The notes under the pieces: generated by a model
Seen by the model: only the letters and a program-made list of their open reading frames with translations
Told to the model about the DNA's origin: nothing
The model's database searches: none
Position numbers and translations under genes: made by a program
From: CALBPI01 sp038533155
Lineage (GTDB): Bacteria > Pseudomonadota > Gammaproteobacteria > Steroidobacterales > Woeseiaceae
Direction of reading: 5' to 3'
Length of the DNA: 64,000 nt
Assembly: GCA_038533155.1 (NCBI GenBank)
Contig: JBCAZH010000002.1
Coordinates: 1-64,000 of the forward strand
Shown here: piece after piece, positions 33,554 to 42,828 of the stretch
Layout: each line of letters opens with the position of its first letter
Position numbering within the stretch: the first letter of the stretch is position 1

Positions 33554-35089
33554 ATGCATCCGAGTGTGCACGCAGCAGCGCGTCCAGATCATCCGGCAAT
33601 CATTATGGCTGGCTCGGGCGAAGTAATGACCTATGCCGAGTTAGATGCTCGGTCTAACCAGTATGCGCAATTGTTCCGCAAGTTGGGTCTGCAGCCGCAA
33701 GATCACATCGCGATCTTTCTTGAGAATTGTATCGACTTCATGCCACTGGTCTGGGCCGCGCAGCGCACCGGGTTGGTGTACACGCCGATCAGTACCCACT
33801 TGTTGAACGAGGAAGTCGCCTACATTCTCCAAAATTCCGGTGCAAGGCTACTGGTTACGAGTGACTACATGAAAGGCGTCGCGAAGGAAGTCCGCGAGTC
33901 GACCGAATCGCTCGAGTTTGCGTACATGTTGAGAGCTCAAATCCCGGGCTTCGAGTCGTTGGAGGACGCGATTGCCGACCTATCCACTGGACCCGTCGAC
34001 GACGAGGAGGGCGGCACGCAAATGCTGTACTCATCGGGTACTACAGGACTCCCAAAAGGCGTTCTCGTTGCGCGGCCACCAGGTTCTCCGATCACAGAGC
34101 ACTCGAAGGTTGCGCTTGCGTTGGTCAGCAATTTCGGCATTGGGCCAGAATCTGTCTACCTCTCTCCGGCACCGCTCTATCACGCCGCGCCACTGGCCTT
34201 TAATACGATCTCCATGGCTCTAGGAGGCACAAGTGTTGTTATGGAGCGCTTCGATCCGGAGAAGGCGTTAGAGGCGATCGAGCGTTATGCCGTCACGCAT
34301 AGCCAGTGGGTGCCCATTATGTTTGTGCGGATGCTGAAGTTGCCGGAATCTGTGCGCAATCAGTTCGATTTGTCGACGCAAAAGATTGCGATACACGCGG
34401 CGGCGCCGTGCCCCGTCGAGGTAAAGCGCCAGATGATCGAATGGTGGGGGCCTCGCCTGTTCGAATACTATGCGTCGACCGAAGGCGCCGGGTTCACAGC
34501 GATCGATTCTGCGAACTGGCTAGCGCACCCTGGGTCGGTGGGGCAGCCCGTCGGATGTGAGGTCAAAATACTCGATGACTCGGGAGAGGAATTGCCGAGC
34601 GGCGCGGTTGGCGGTGTGTACTTTTCCGCCAACGATCAGCCTTTCCAGTATTACAAAGAGCCAGAAAAGACGGCCGGTTCGTTCACCAGTGACGGCTGGG
34701 CTACCGTTGGCGATGTCGGGTACGTTGATGACGACGGGTTCTTGTTTCTCACCGATCGCAAGCACTACATGATCATCACCGGTGGCGTGAACGTATACCC
34801 GCAAGAGATCGAAAACGCGCTGATTACGCATGCGGAAGTTGCGGACGCAGCGGTCTTTGGTCTACCAGACGCTGAGTTTGGTGAGCGCGTACATGCCGTT
34901 GTGCAGCCCGCCAAAGGCGTCAGCGGAGACGACGCGCTGAAACAACGGCTCACCGAGTATCTGCGCGAAAGAATGTCACACATAAAAATACCGCGCTCGA
35001 TCGACTTTGATCCCGCGCTACCGCGGCATGATAACGGCAAGCTGTACAAGCGCCGCTTGCTGGAACGCTACCAACAAGCGGCCACTTGA
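33554..35089 (+). CDS. Acyl-CoA synthetase (AMP-forming)
   Basis: A 511-residue ANL-superfamily ligase that activates a carboxylic acid through an acyl-AMP to the CoA thioester. Motifs: A3 loop YSSGTTGLPKG (about 158), A5 YYASTEGAGF, A7 GWATVGDVGYVDDDGF, A8 DRKHYMIITGGVNVYP and A10 DNGKLYKR with the catalytic Lys. Chain-length preference cannot be read. The start is ATG 33554 after GGGGGAC; the open frame extends far upstream but antisense to the MBL gene. It would feed the neighbouring beta-oxidation enzymes. Confidence 0.9.
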   Translation: MHPSVHAAARPDHPAIIMAGSGEVMTYAELDARSNQYAQLFRKLGLQPQDHIAIFLENCIDFMPLVWAAQRTGLVYTPISTHLLNEEVAYILQNSGARLLVTSDYMKGVAKEVRESTESLEFAYMLRAQIPGFESLEDAIADLSTGPVDDEEGGTQMLYSSGTTGLPKGVLVARPPGSPITEHSKVALALVSNFGIGPESVYLSPAPLYHAAPLAFNTISMALGGTSVVMERFDPEKALEAIERYAVTHSQWVPIMFVRMLKLPESVRNQFDLSTQKIAIHAAAPCPVEVKRQMIEWWGPRLFEYYASTEGAGFTAIDSANWLAHPGSVGQPVGCEVKILDDSGEELPSGAVGGVYFSANDQPFQYYKEPEKTAGSFTSDGWATVGDVGYVDDDGFLFLTDRKHYMIITGGVNVYPQEIENALITHAEVADAAVFGLPDAEFGERVHAVVQPAKGVSGDDALKQRLTEYLRERMSHIKIPRSIDFDPALPRHDNGKLYKRRLLERYQQAAT

Positions 35090-35102
35090 AAAACCAGCTG
35101 AC

Positions 35103-36548
35103 TCAGATGATCAGCAAATCAACGAACTCGTTGACCGGTGTTGCCTCTAGTGCTTGCTGATCATTGCACAACGCGACAATCCGTTCGGTCTGTGCGCTTG
35201 GGAATCGAGAGGCGAGGTTACTTGCAAACTTCGCCTCAAGTACCGGGATACCTTCCTCTCTGCGTCGTTTGTGACCGATCGGATACTCAATTTCGATTCG
35301 GTCGGTGTGCGATCCATCTTTGAAGAACACTTGCATCGCATTGGCGATCGAGCGCTTATCGGGCTCGTGATACTCGCGACTGTAGCGCTCGTCCTCTTCG
35401 ATGATCATTTGAGCGCGCAAGGCGTCCACGCGGGGATCACTGGCAACGTCATCCTCGTAGTCTTCTGCGACCAAATTGCCTTTAAGCAATCCGATCGCGG
35501 CCATGTACTGGAGGCAATGATCGCGATCCGCAGGGTTGTTCAACTGTCCTTCTTTGGAAATGATTCGAATGGCAGATTCGTGAGTTGTGATGACGATTCG
35601 ATCGATCTCGTCGAGACGATCTCGTACCGACGGATGTAGTTGCACTGCGGCTTCAACCGCAGTTTGCGCGTGGAACTCGGCTGGGAACGAAATCTTGAAC
35701 AGCACTTGTTCCATCACATAGCTATCGAAGGGCCGCTGGAAGGAGAATGACTTGCCTTTGAACGACACATCGTAAAATCCCCAGGTGGGTGCCGTCAGTA
35801 CACTGGGATAGCCGATCTCGCCCTTCATCACCAACATCGCCAAGCGGACAGCCCGGCTCGTTGCGTCGCCGGCGGCCCAGGATTTTCGGGGTCCTGCGTT
35901 AGGTGCATGTCGGTAGGTGCGCAGGCTCGATCCATCCACCCAAGCATGGGATAGCGCGTCGATGATCTGATCGCGCGATCCGCCGAGCATTTTGGTGACC
36001 ACTGCGGTGGAAGCAACGCGAACCAAGAGCACATGATCGAGACCCACACGGTTAAAGCTATTGTCGAGGGCGAGTACGCCTTGGATCTCATGGGCCTTGA
36101 TCATGGCGGTCAGCACATCGCGCATCGTGAGTGGCGATTCCCCGGCAGCGACTCGCTGTCGGCTCAGGAAATCTGCGACCGCAAGAATGCCGCCAAGGTT
36201 GTCGGACGGGTGGCCCCATTCGGCGGCAAGCCATGTATCGTTGAAATCGAGCCAGCGGATCATGCAGCCGATATCCCAGGCGGCCTTAACCGGATCTAGG
36301 ACATGTTGCGTGCCGGGAACTCGCGCGCCATTAGGCACCACAGTGCCGGGCACTATCGGTCCCATGTGTTTCGCGCATTCTGGGAACGATAAGGCAAGAA
36401 AGCCGCAGCCTAACGTATCCATCAAGCAGTGACGGGCGGTGGAGTAGGCCAGTTCGCTGTCGATGGTGTGGTTCGCGACGTAGTCGGCGATAGCGACCAA
36501 CTCCTGGTCCGGTTCGGGACGAACGTTGGTTTCTACACGATTGCTCAT
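35103..36548 (-). CDS. prpD: 2-Methylcitrate dehydratase PrpD
   Basis: A 481-residue MmgE/PrpD-family dehydratase that converts 2-methylcitrate to 2-methyl-cis-aconitate. Family stretches include RHCLMDTLGCGFLAL, RWLDFNDTWLAAEWGHPSDN and NRVGLDHVLLVRVAST, and length is that of PrpD (about 483). It is the last gene of prpB-prpC-prpD, 29 bases after prpC. No AcnD or PrpF is present in the window, consistent with the PrpD route. It converges on the acyl-CoA synthetase. Confidence 0.94.
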   Translation of the reverse strand: MSNRVETNVRPEPDQELVAIADYVANHTIDSELAYSTARHCLMDTLGCGFLALSFPECAKHMGPIVPGTVVPNGARVPGTQHVLDPVKAAWDIGCMIRWLDFNDTWLAAEWGHPSDNLGGILAVADFLSRQRVAAGESPLTMRDVLTAMIKAHEIQGVLALDNSFNRVGLDHVLLVRVASTAVVTKMLGGSRDQIIDALSHAWVDGSSLRTYRHAPNAGPRKSWAAGDATSRAVRLAMLVMKGEIGYPSVLTAPTWGFYDVSFKGKSFSFQRPFDSYVMEQVLFKISFPAEFHAQTAVEAAVQLHPSVRDRLDEIDRIVITTHESAIRIISKEGQLNNPADRDHCLQYMAAIGLLKGNLVAEDYEDDVASDPRVDALRAQMIIEEDERYSREYHEPDKRSIANAMQVFFKDGSHTDRIEIEYPIGHKRRREEGIPVLEAKFASNLASRFPSAQTERIVALCNDQQALEATPVNEFVDLLII

Positions 36549-36577
36549 TGTGGTGGGTTCCTGTTACTCAGTTCGGT

Positions 36578-37708
36578 TTAGTTCGGACGTTCGGACAGCG
36601 GCACGTAAGGCCGAGCGTCCGCACCGATGTAGTCCGCGCTTGGGCGAATGATTCGATTATTGCTGCGCTGCTCCATCACGTGAGCGCTCCAGCCACTCGT
36701 TCGTGACATCACGAAGATTGGCGTGAACAGCTTGGTCGGTATGTTCATGAAGCGATAGGCTGATGCGTGAAAGAAGTCTGCATTGGGAAACAGCTTTTTC
36801 TCTTGCCACATCAGGCGCTCTATCGCTTCCGAAATGGCGAACAGCTTCTCGTCACCGACACTGTCGGACAATTCTTTCGACCAGCGCTTGATCAGCGCAT
36901 TGCGCGGATCGCTTTCGCGGTACACGGCATGACCGAATCCCATGATTTTGTCTTTTCGCGCGAGCATCTTGAGAATACCGCGTTCTGCCGCATCGACAGA
37001 CTCGAAGCTATCGATCAACTCCATCGCCGCCTCGTTGGCACCGCCATGGAGTGGGCCACGTAGCGACCCGATAGCGCCTGTGACGCACGAGTGCATATCG
37101 GACAGAGTCGATGCGCAGACACGGGCGGTGAACGTTGATGCGTTGAACTCATGTTCGGCGTAGAGAATGAGCGATACGTCCATGACGCGTTGGTGCAGAG
37201 CATCTGGTTTCTTTCCATGCAGCAGCGTCAAAAAATGGGCGGCGATATTGTCAGCTTCCACGTCCGTGTCGATACGAACACCGTCGTGCGAGTATCGGTA
37301 CCAGTAAGTAATGATGCCCGGCAACGCAGCGAGTAGCCGATCGGAAACCTGCTGTTGCTGACTGAAGTCCGCCTCGCCCTCAAGGTTGCCCAACATTGAA
37401 CAGCCGGTTCTCATCACATCCATCGGATGCGCATCAGCTGGGATTCGTTCCAGGACTTCACGGAGCGCGGCCGGAAGCGATCGCATCGTCGATAGCGTCT
37501 TGCGATATTCCTCTAGCTCAAGCGCGCTAGGCAGTTCGCCATGAAACAAAAGCCACGCCACTTCTTCAAAAGTCGAGTGTTCGGCGAGTTCACTAATGTC
37601 GTAACCGCAATAGGTCAGTCCACTGCCGCTTTTACCGACGGTGCAAAGACGCGTTTCTCCAGCGCTTTGGCCGCGAAGACCGGCGCCACTCAGTTTTTTG
37701 TCAACCAT
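36578..37708 (-). CDS. prpC: 2-Methylcitrate synthase PrpC
   Basis: A 376-residue citrate-synthase-family enzyme that condenses propionyl-CoA with oxaloacetate. It opens with KLSGAGLRGQSAGET and CTVGKSGSGLTYCGYDI, as PrpC does. Catalytic segments include LHGGANEAAME (His), MGFGHAVYRESDPR (His) and the C-terminal FVMSRTSGWSAHVMEQ (Asp replaced region typical of the family) with RIIRPSADYIG. It lies between prpB (33-base gap) and prpD. Together they remove propionyl-CoA from odd-chain or branched substrates. Confidence 0.95.
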   Translation of the reverse strand: MVDKKLSGAGLRGQSAGETRLCTVGKSGSGLTYCGYDISELAEHSTFEEVAWLLFHGELPSALELEEYRKTLSTMRSLPAALREVLERIPADAHPMDVMRTGCSMLGNLEGEADFSQQQQVSDRLLAALPGIITYWYRYSHDGVRIDTDVEADNIAAHFLTLLHGKKPDALHQRVMDVSLILYAEHEFNASTFTARVCASTLSDMHSCVTGAIGSLRGPLHGGANEAAMELIDSFESVDAAERGILKMLARKDKIMGFGHAVYRESDPRNALIKRWSKELSDSVGDEKLFAISEAIERLMWQEKKLFPNADFFHASAYRFMNIPTKLFTPIFVMSRTSGWSAHVMEQRSNNRIIRPSADYIGADARPYVPLSERPN

Positions 37709-37741
37709 AGTTCTGCTCTTTCAATGTTGCGTAACTTTTAG

Positions 37742-38793
37742 TCAGTCGTTCGAGCCTGATTCGGCGCCGAACAGCGCGTCGAGTTTTTGCTCGAACGCGT
37801 GGTAGTCCAAAAATTCATAGAGTTCTTCGCGAGTCTGCATGTGCGCCACGCGAGCTTGCTGCGTGCCTTGGTCGCGAATCTCGCGAAACATCGCGAGGGC
37901 GGCAGCATTCATCGCACGAAACGCGGACAATGGGTAGAGCGCCATACGAATACCGACTTCGCGCAGCGCATCTACGGTGTAAAGCGGGGTCATGCCGAAC
38001 TCCGTCAGATTTGCCAGCACCGGGATTTGGACGGTCTCGGTGACGCGCCGGTACAATTCGATGTCTGTCATGGCTTCGGCAAAGATGCCGTCAGCGCCCG
38101 CTTCCTGGTAGCGCTGGATGCGTTCCAACATCGGCTCCATTCCTTCGACCGCCAACGCATCGGTGCGCGCCATGATAAAGAAGTTNNNNNNNNNNNNNNN
38201 NNNNNNNNNNNNNNNNNNNNNNNNNNNNNNNNNNNNNNNNNNNNNNNNNNNNNNNNNNNNNNNNNNNNNNNNNNNNNNNNNNNNNTCGGCTCCATTCCTT
38301 CGACCGCCAACGCATCGGTGCGCGCCATGATAAAGAAGTTCTCATCGGTTCTAGCATCTACAGCAGACTTGATTCGGTCGGTCATCTCTCCCGCGCTAAC
38401 CAGTGCCTTGTTCGGTCGATGACCGCAGCGTTTTTGTCCGACTTGGTCCTCGAGGTGAACGGCGCCGACGCCTGCGGCGATCATCTCCTTTACCATTCTC
38501 GCAATGTTGAATGCACCGCCCCAGCCTGTGTCGACATCGACCAGAAGCGGCGTGTGTGTAGCGCCGGTAATTCGCCGCGCATCTTCGAGTACATTGTCGA
38601 GAGAGGTCATCCCTAGATCCGGTAGACCGTAACTGGCATTCGCGACGCCTGCGCCGGATAGGTAAATCGCGTTGAACCCGGTTGCCGTTGCCATCATCGC
38701 CGAGTACGCGTTGATAGTCCCGGCGATTTGTAATGGCGTTTCGCGCTCGAGCGCCTCTCGGAAGCGCTGGCCAGCGCTGTGGTTTGCAGACAT
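37742..38793 (-). CDS. prpB: 2-Methylisocitrate lyase PrpB, split by an assembly gap
   Basis: This enzyme cleaves 2-methylisocitrate to pyruvate and succinate. The N-terminal part has INAYSAMMATATGFNAIYLSG, LLVDVDTGWGG and the catalytic KRCGH (Cys about 123); the C-terminal part has NLTEFGMTPLYT and ends in a helical tail. A run of 100 N (38186-38285) interrupts it, and the 55 bases on either side of the gap are identical. Removing the N run and one copy leaves 897 bases, an in-frame 298-residue protein, close to E. coli PrpB (296). The gene is therefore probably intact. Confidence 0.92.
38131..38340. other. Scaffold gap (100 N) flanked by a 55-base duplicated contig end
   Basis: Positions 38131-38185 and 38286-38340 are the same 55 bases, beginning TCGGCTCCATTCC and ending AAAGAAGTT, on either side of exactly 100 N. 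The contigs overlap and should be merged; the duplication is not biological. A 55-base overlap equals a common de Bruijn k-mer length. Confidence 0.95.
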
Positions 38794-38813
38794 CTCATGT
38801 CCCTCCGATTGTT

Positions 38814-39332
38814 CTATAGCTCGCCGTTGTGCCAGCGAGCGTCACGAGTTTCTATATTTTTCCGCAGCCCCGATTCGAAGCTTAATCGCGTCGTCTCATC
38901 CGTGCTGTCATGCGGAATCTCAACCACGGTGTTTCCGCTGGTATCACAGATAACCGTTCGCGGTCCGTTGTCTCGCCAAAGGCTCAGCATGTTGGCGAGC
39001 CAGTAAATCGCCAACAACAACAGCATCGGTGCGAGCAAAGGTAGATCGTCGCTGAATGCTGAGAACTGTACGATCGCCGCTAGAACGATCGTGACCAAGC
39101 AGCGCTTCAGGGGTTCGGTCAGAACCGACAGATCGTATGCCTCAAACACGAACAGCGGATTCAGCAATAAAAGATCATGTCGCTCGATGCGTTGTTGCCT
39201 TCCCAGACGCGATTCGATGGCGAGCATGGCATCGCCATACCGAAGGCTTAGCCTTCGCCAGCCGCGTCGATACTCCAACGTCTTCTGTGGACGTTTCAGC
39301 TTCGTGATGTTGGTCGGTTTCGAATAATCCAT
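38814..39332 (-). CDS. Hypothetical membrane protein
   Basis: A 172-residue protein of unknown function. The N-terminal 80 residues are basic and soluble-looking (KLKRPQKTLEYRRGWRRLSLR). Two hydrophobic segments follow: CLVTIVLAAIVQFSAF, then LPLLAPMLLLLAIYWLANML. The polar C-terminal tail contains VICDTSGNTVVEIPHD. I recognise no family. It lies 20 bases before prpB and 9 bases after the amidase stop on the same strand, so it may share their transcript, but this gives no function. Confidence 0.6.
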   Translation of the reverse strand: MDYSKPTNITKLKRPQKTLEYRRGWRRLSLRYGDAMLAIESRLGRQQRIERHDLLLLNPLFVFEAYDLSVLTEPLKRCLVTIVLAAIVQFSAFSDDLPLLAPMLLLLAIYWLANMLSLWRDNGPRTVICDTSGNTVVEIPHDSTDETTRLSFESGLRKNIETRDARWHNGEL

Positions 39333-39341
39333 AGTTCTAGG

Positions 39342-40820
39342 TCATGCGTGAACAGGCGGTAACTCTTGCGCCCACGGATTCATTTCTTCGAGCTGGTATG
39401 CCAACTGTAGTAAGAGGGCGTCGTCTCCCACCTTCGCAGCGAGCTGCACACCGATCGGTAGACCGTTACTCGAACGGCCTGCGGGAACCGACATTGCCGG
39501 GGTTCCAGCAACGTTGTGATGTGCCGTAAAACGCGCGAACTCGGTAACGCGGTCGGTCAGTGTGTCGAAATCCATCGCGGGATCCATGTATCCAACCCGC
39601 GGTGCGACAGAGTGGGTCACTGGGGAAAGCCAGGCATCATAGGTGTCGAAAAAGTCGGCAGTTTCCTTTTGAAAAATGCTGAAGTAATCCAATGCGGATT
39701 GTAGTGCGTCGCCGGGCAATGCCGCGAAGCGCCTTGCCAACGTAATCGTCGCGGGTTCCAGTAGGCCAGTGTTTTCTGCATCGATACCACTGTCGGCTTC
39801 AACCTGCTGCACGATGCCGAATACGCCATGTCCCCAAAGCGCGCTGATATGCCGGTTGAAGTCTGGGTCATGGTGAGGTGTTTTCTCGACGGCCTCGATG
39901 TCGTGACCGCGTTGTCGCAGAGTTTCTGCGACACGCAAAACAGCGGTTGAAACGTCTTGTGTCGCGGGGCCGCTATGGGTAGAGGTACTTACCGCGATGC
40001 GTAGACGCTTTGGGGCTTCCGGTGTGACAAAGCCGACCGGCAATAATGGGCCGCCTTCTGTGTTTTCGGTCAGCGCGAGAATCAACGCACTGTCACGGAC
40101 TGAGCGTGTGATCGCATGTTTGATGGAGATTGGCCATGCGCGATTGCGGTAACCCTGGTCCGGAAATCGACCTGCCGAAGGCTTAAGGCCGAACAGGCCG
40201 CACAAGGCGGCCGGAATTCTGATCGACCCACCACCATCGCTCGCTTGGGCAGCCGGTACCATCCGCGCTGCAACTGCCGCGGCAGCGCCTCCGCTCGAAC
40301 CACCCGGCGTATGTTTTGTATTCCAAGGATTGCGCGTCGGACCATGCAGCTTCGGTGCGGTCGCAGGGAGAATTCCGAACTCAGGCGTATTGGTTTTTCC
40401 AAGTACTACCAAGCCGGCTGCATCGATCCGGTCGGTGTAGGGTGACTGCGAATCGGGCACATGATCGCGGAACAACGCTGAGCCCATCGTCGTGCGCATG
40501 TCGCGGTAAGCATTAAGATCTTTAAGCAAGTATGGGACGCCTGCCAGTGCGCCGGTAGCAACGCGGGCGCGCTCAAGCGCTCGTTCGTCGTCTCGCGTGA
40601 TGACGGCATTCAATTGGTCGTTGATTGAATCGATACGCTCCAACGCTGAGGCCACCGCTTCAGATTTCGAAATGGCACCCGTGACAATCAAATCGTTTTG
40701 GTCGATGCAATCAAGGTCTGCGATGGACGTGGCGGAGACTGCCGGACGGCGCGCACCGCAGCCCGACGCGGCAGCTAGCCCGCCGACTGCAATCAGGCGA
40801 AGCACATCACGACGATGCAC
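39342..40820 (-). CDS. Amidase-signature hydrolase with Tat-type lipoprotein signal
   Basis: A 492-residue amidase-signature enzyme. The Ser-cisSer-Lys triad is readable: Lys in GVPYLLKDLN (about 100), Ser in TPGGSSGGAAAA (about 175) and Ser in SDGGGSIRIPA (about 199). The N-terminus has twin arginine RRDVLRL and a lipobox AASGC (Cys about 21), so it is probably exported folded and lipid-anchored in the periplasm. Substrate is unknown. The start of this gene overlaps the end of the flavin reductase gene by 14 bases. Confidence 0.86.
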   Translation of the reverse strand: MHRRDVLRLIAVGGLAAASGCGARRPAVSATSIADLDCIDQNDLIVTGAISKSEAVASALERIDSINDQLNAVITRDDERALERARVATGALAGVPYLLKDLNAYRDMRTTMGSALFRDHVPDSQSPYTDRIDAAGLVVLGKTNTPEFGILPATAPKLHGPTRNPWNTKHTPGGSSGGAAAAVAARMVPAAQASDGGGSIRIPAALCGLFGLKPSAGRFPDQGYRNRAWPISIKHAITRSVRDSALILALTENTEGGPLLPVGFVTPEAPKRLRIAVSTSTHSGPATQDVSTAVLRVAETLRQRGHDIEAVEKTPHHDPDFNRHISALWGHGVFGIVQQVEADSGIDAENTGLLEPATITLARRFAALPGDALQSALDYFSIFQKETADFFDTYDAWLSPVTHSVAPRVGYMDPAMDFDTLTDRVTEFARFTAHHNVAGTPAMSVPAGRSSNGLPIGVQLAAKVGDDALLLQLAYQLEEMNPWAQELPPVHA

Positions 40821-41316
40821 GCACGCGACCTTGGTGGTAGATCAGGGGAGAACGGTCGGGATTCGATTCGAAATGGCACACCTTGGCGACGATAATTTCA
40901 TGATCGCCAGCGTCGAACCGAGCAGACACCTCGGCGTCGAAGTTGGCGCAGGCGTTCCGCACCCATGGGTTCCCCTCGGGAGAGGTCACAAAGTGCGGTA
41001 AGTCGCCGATGATGTGGTTGCCGCGTTGCGCAAAATGGTCACACAGATGTTGCTGGTGCGCGGTCAGCACGCTAATCGCGAACCGCTCCGTGGCGGCCCA
41101 CAACGGAAAGCTCGATGAGTCGTGTTGCAAGCACCAGGAAACCAGCGGCGGCTCGAGAGAGACTGATACGAAGGAACTTACGGTAATTGCAAACGGATCG
41201 GGGTCAGCGTCGAGGCCACGAGCGCTCACAAGGCACACCCCAGTGGGGAATTGGCCAAGGGCGCAGCGATAGGCCTCAGCGGGGGCCGCATGCGGTTTCA
41301 CAGTCGAATCAGGCAT
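40807..41316 (-). CDS. Flavin reductase family protein
   Basis: A 169-residue flavin:NAD(P)H reductase-type protein (HpaC-like fold). The N-terminal ALGQFPTGVCLVSARG and AITVSSFVSVSLEPPLVSWCL form the FMN-binding barrel; GDHEIIVAKVCHF and PLIYHQGRV complete it. Such proteins supply reduced flavin to two-component monooxygenases; none is adjacent. A TACAAT hexamer on the minus strand (41328-41323) is so close to the ATG that the message could be nearly leaderless. Confidence 0.84.
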   Translation of the reverse strand: MPDSTVKPHAAPAEAYRCALGQFPTGVCLVSARGLDADPDPFAITVSSFVSVSLEPPLVSWCLQHDSSSFPLWAATERFAISVLTAHQQHLCDHFAQRGNHIIGDLPHFVTSPEGNPWVRNACANFDAEVSARFDAGDHEIIVAKVCHFESNPDRSPLIYHQGRVRASS

Positions 41317-41435
41317 CCCGGTATTGTACCTAAATCACCGTACGTTGACCCGTCATCGTTGGGTTATGTCGTGGTGCACGGAACTGTCGGTGGTATCATA
41401 GGTCGGATGTCCTAAACCAGCAGTTTGAGTCACTC

Positions 41436-42824
41436 ATGCGTTTGAACTTTACAGTGCGCCGTCCGTTAATCTTGGGGACGTTGGCCGTAGCCTTTTTTGC
41501 CACCGGTTGCACAGATACGCCCGACGAAGCGGATGGTCGCGGCACGATCCGCGGATTGCATGCGCTACCTGAGCTCAGCGCCGCGACGTTTTTGATCGAG
41601 GAGACACGAACGCAAGACCCGATCAATTACTTGTCGGCCACCGCTACGGCCGAATTCGACGCGTTAACTTACGATTTCAATTTTGACTACACCAGTGGTC
41701 AGACTCGCGAGACGACCCGTTTGGCGTCCACTGAGGTCGCCATTGCGGTGAACACGTCCTACACGTTCGTGTTGCACGGGACCGCTGCCGCGCCACAGAT
41801 TACTGTGCTCGACGCACCCATCCGGGTATTTGATGCGGCAGACACGGTTTTAGAGCTGTGGTTTGCAAATTTCTCCACGCAGGCGGGTGCTATCGACATC
41901 TACCTCGGCGAGGAAGGGTTTGATCCGGCGGCGAGTACGCCGCTGGCCACGAACGTTGCACCAACGACCTCGACCTCAGTCATCGAGATTGAAGGGCAAC
42001 TATCGGAGTTTGTTGTGACGCCTGCGGGCGATCCGACCACCATTCTGATGAGGTCGGAGGCTACGACGCTCGCGGCGCAGGATACTTTGCTGGTGACGCT
42101 GCTCGATAGTGCGAATGAAGTGAATGGCGATTACGTCTTGAGCGTCTCCGGTGAGAGCATCGGTGGCGGCGTGTTCGTCGTGGACGATCGTGCTTTGCCA
42201 ACCGTCCAGTTCTCGAATGCATCGCCTGCTTCAGGGGCGATCGACATTTACCGGACCAGCGATCTGACGACACCGCTAGTCGCGGATCTCGCCGTTGGCG
42301 CCATAACCCCACCGATTGAGATTCCTGAAGGCGACGACCTCGGCACGCTCGAGCTGACATTCACGCCGGCAGGCAATGTTGGCGTGGTCCTCGAACAGGA
42401 GGAGTACTCGTTCCTGAACGGGCGAAATGCGTTGGGCCTTTTCGTCGGACGACAGTCGGAAGACAACACAGCATTCGTGCAGTTTCAGATTGGTCGGCGG
42501 CCATTCTTCGACGCAACTCAGTTTGGCTTGTACAACGCGATTTTGGATACAGCGCGTGTTGATTTTTACCTGATTGAGGAAGATGAAACACTCGAGACAG
42601 ACAACCCGCGAGCAGGGAACCTGCCCGGGCTGACGCCTGTAGATCCGGTGACGCTGCCGCCGGAGACGCTCGATGTCGTCGTGACTGACTCCAGCACAGA
42701 TGTTGTCTTGGCCGGACCGCTGGAGCTCACGCTGCTGCCCGCCGAAATCATTCGTGTGGTGCTGATCGACACGGCCAACCCGGCACAGGCAGAGATCGTT
42801 GTACTCCGGCCGTTGTCGCCTTAG
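41436..42824 (+). CDS. DUF4397-type repeat lipoprotein
   Basis: A 462-residue exported protein with a lipoprotein signal ending FFATGC. The mature part holds beta-rich repeats of the DUF4397 kind: LWFANFSTQAGAIDIYL, VQFSNASPASGAIDIYRT and, more diverged, LYNAILDTARVDFYLIEED. Each repeat is followed by a PPIEI or PETLDV-like strand. It is very acidic with few Lys. Function unknown; an outer-membrane or surface-exposed structural role is inferred. It is isolated on the plus strand between two minus-strand units. Confidence 0.75.
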   Translation: MRLNFTVRRPLILGTLAVAFFATGCTDTPDEADGRGTIRGLHALPELSAATFLIEETRTQDPINYLSATATAEFDALTYDFNFDYTSGQTRETTRLASTEVAIAVNTSYTFVLHGTAAAPQITVLDAPIRVFDAADTVLELWFANFSTQAGAIDIYLGEEGFDPAASTPLATNVAPTTSTSVIEIEGQLSEFVVTPAGDPTTILMRSEATTLAAQDTLLVTLLDSANEVNGDYVLSVSGESIGGGVFVVDDRALPTVQFSNASPASGAIDIYRTSDLTTPLVADLAVGAITPPIEIPEGDDLGTLELTFTPAGNVGVVLEQEEYSFLNGRNALGLFVGRQSEDNTAFVQFQIGRRPFFDATQFGLYNAILDTARVDFYLIEEDETLETDNPRAGNLPGLTPVDPVTLPPETLDVVVTDSSTDVVLAGPLELTLLPAEIIRVVLIDTANPAQAEIVVLRPLSP

Positions 42825-42828
42825 CCGT

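Noticed and set aside
38131..38340. A 55-base direct repeat that could suggest insertion or an attachment site in prpB
   Set aside because: It abuts an exact 100-N run on both sides and restores the frame when collapsed, so it is a contig overlap.
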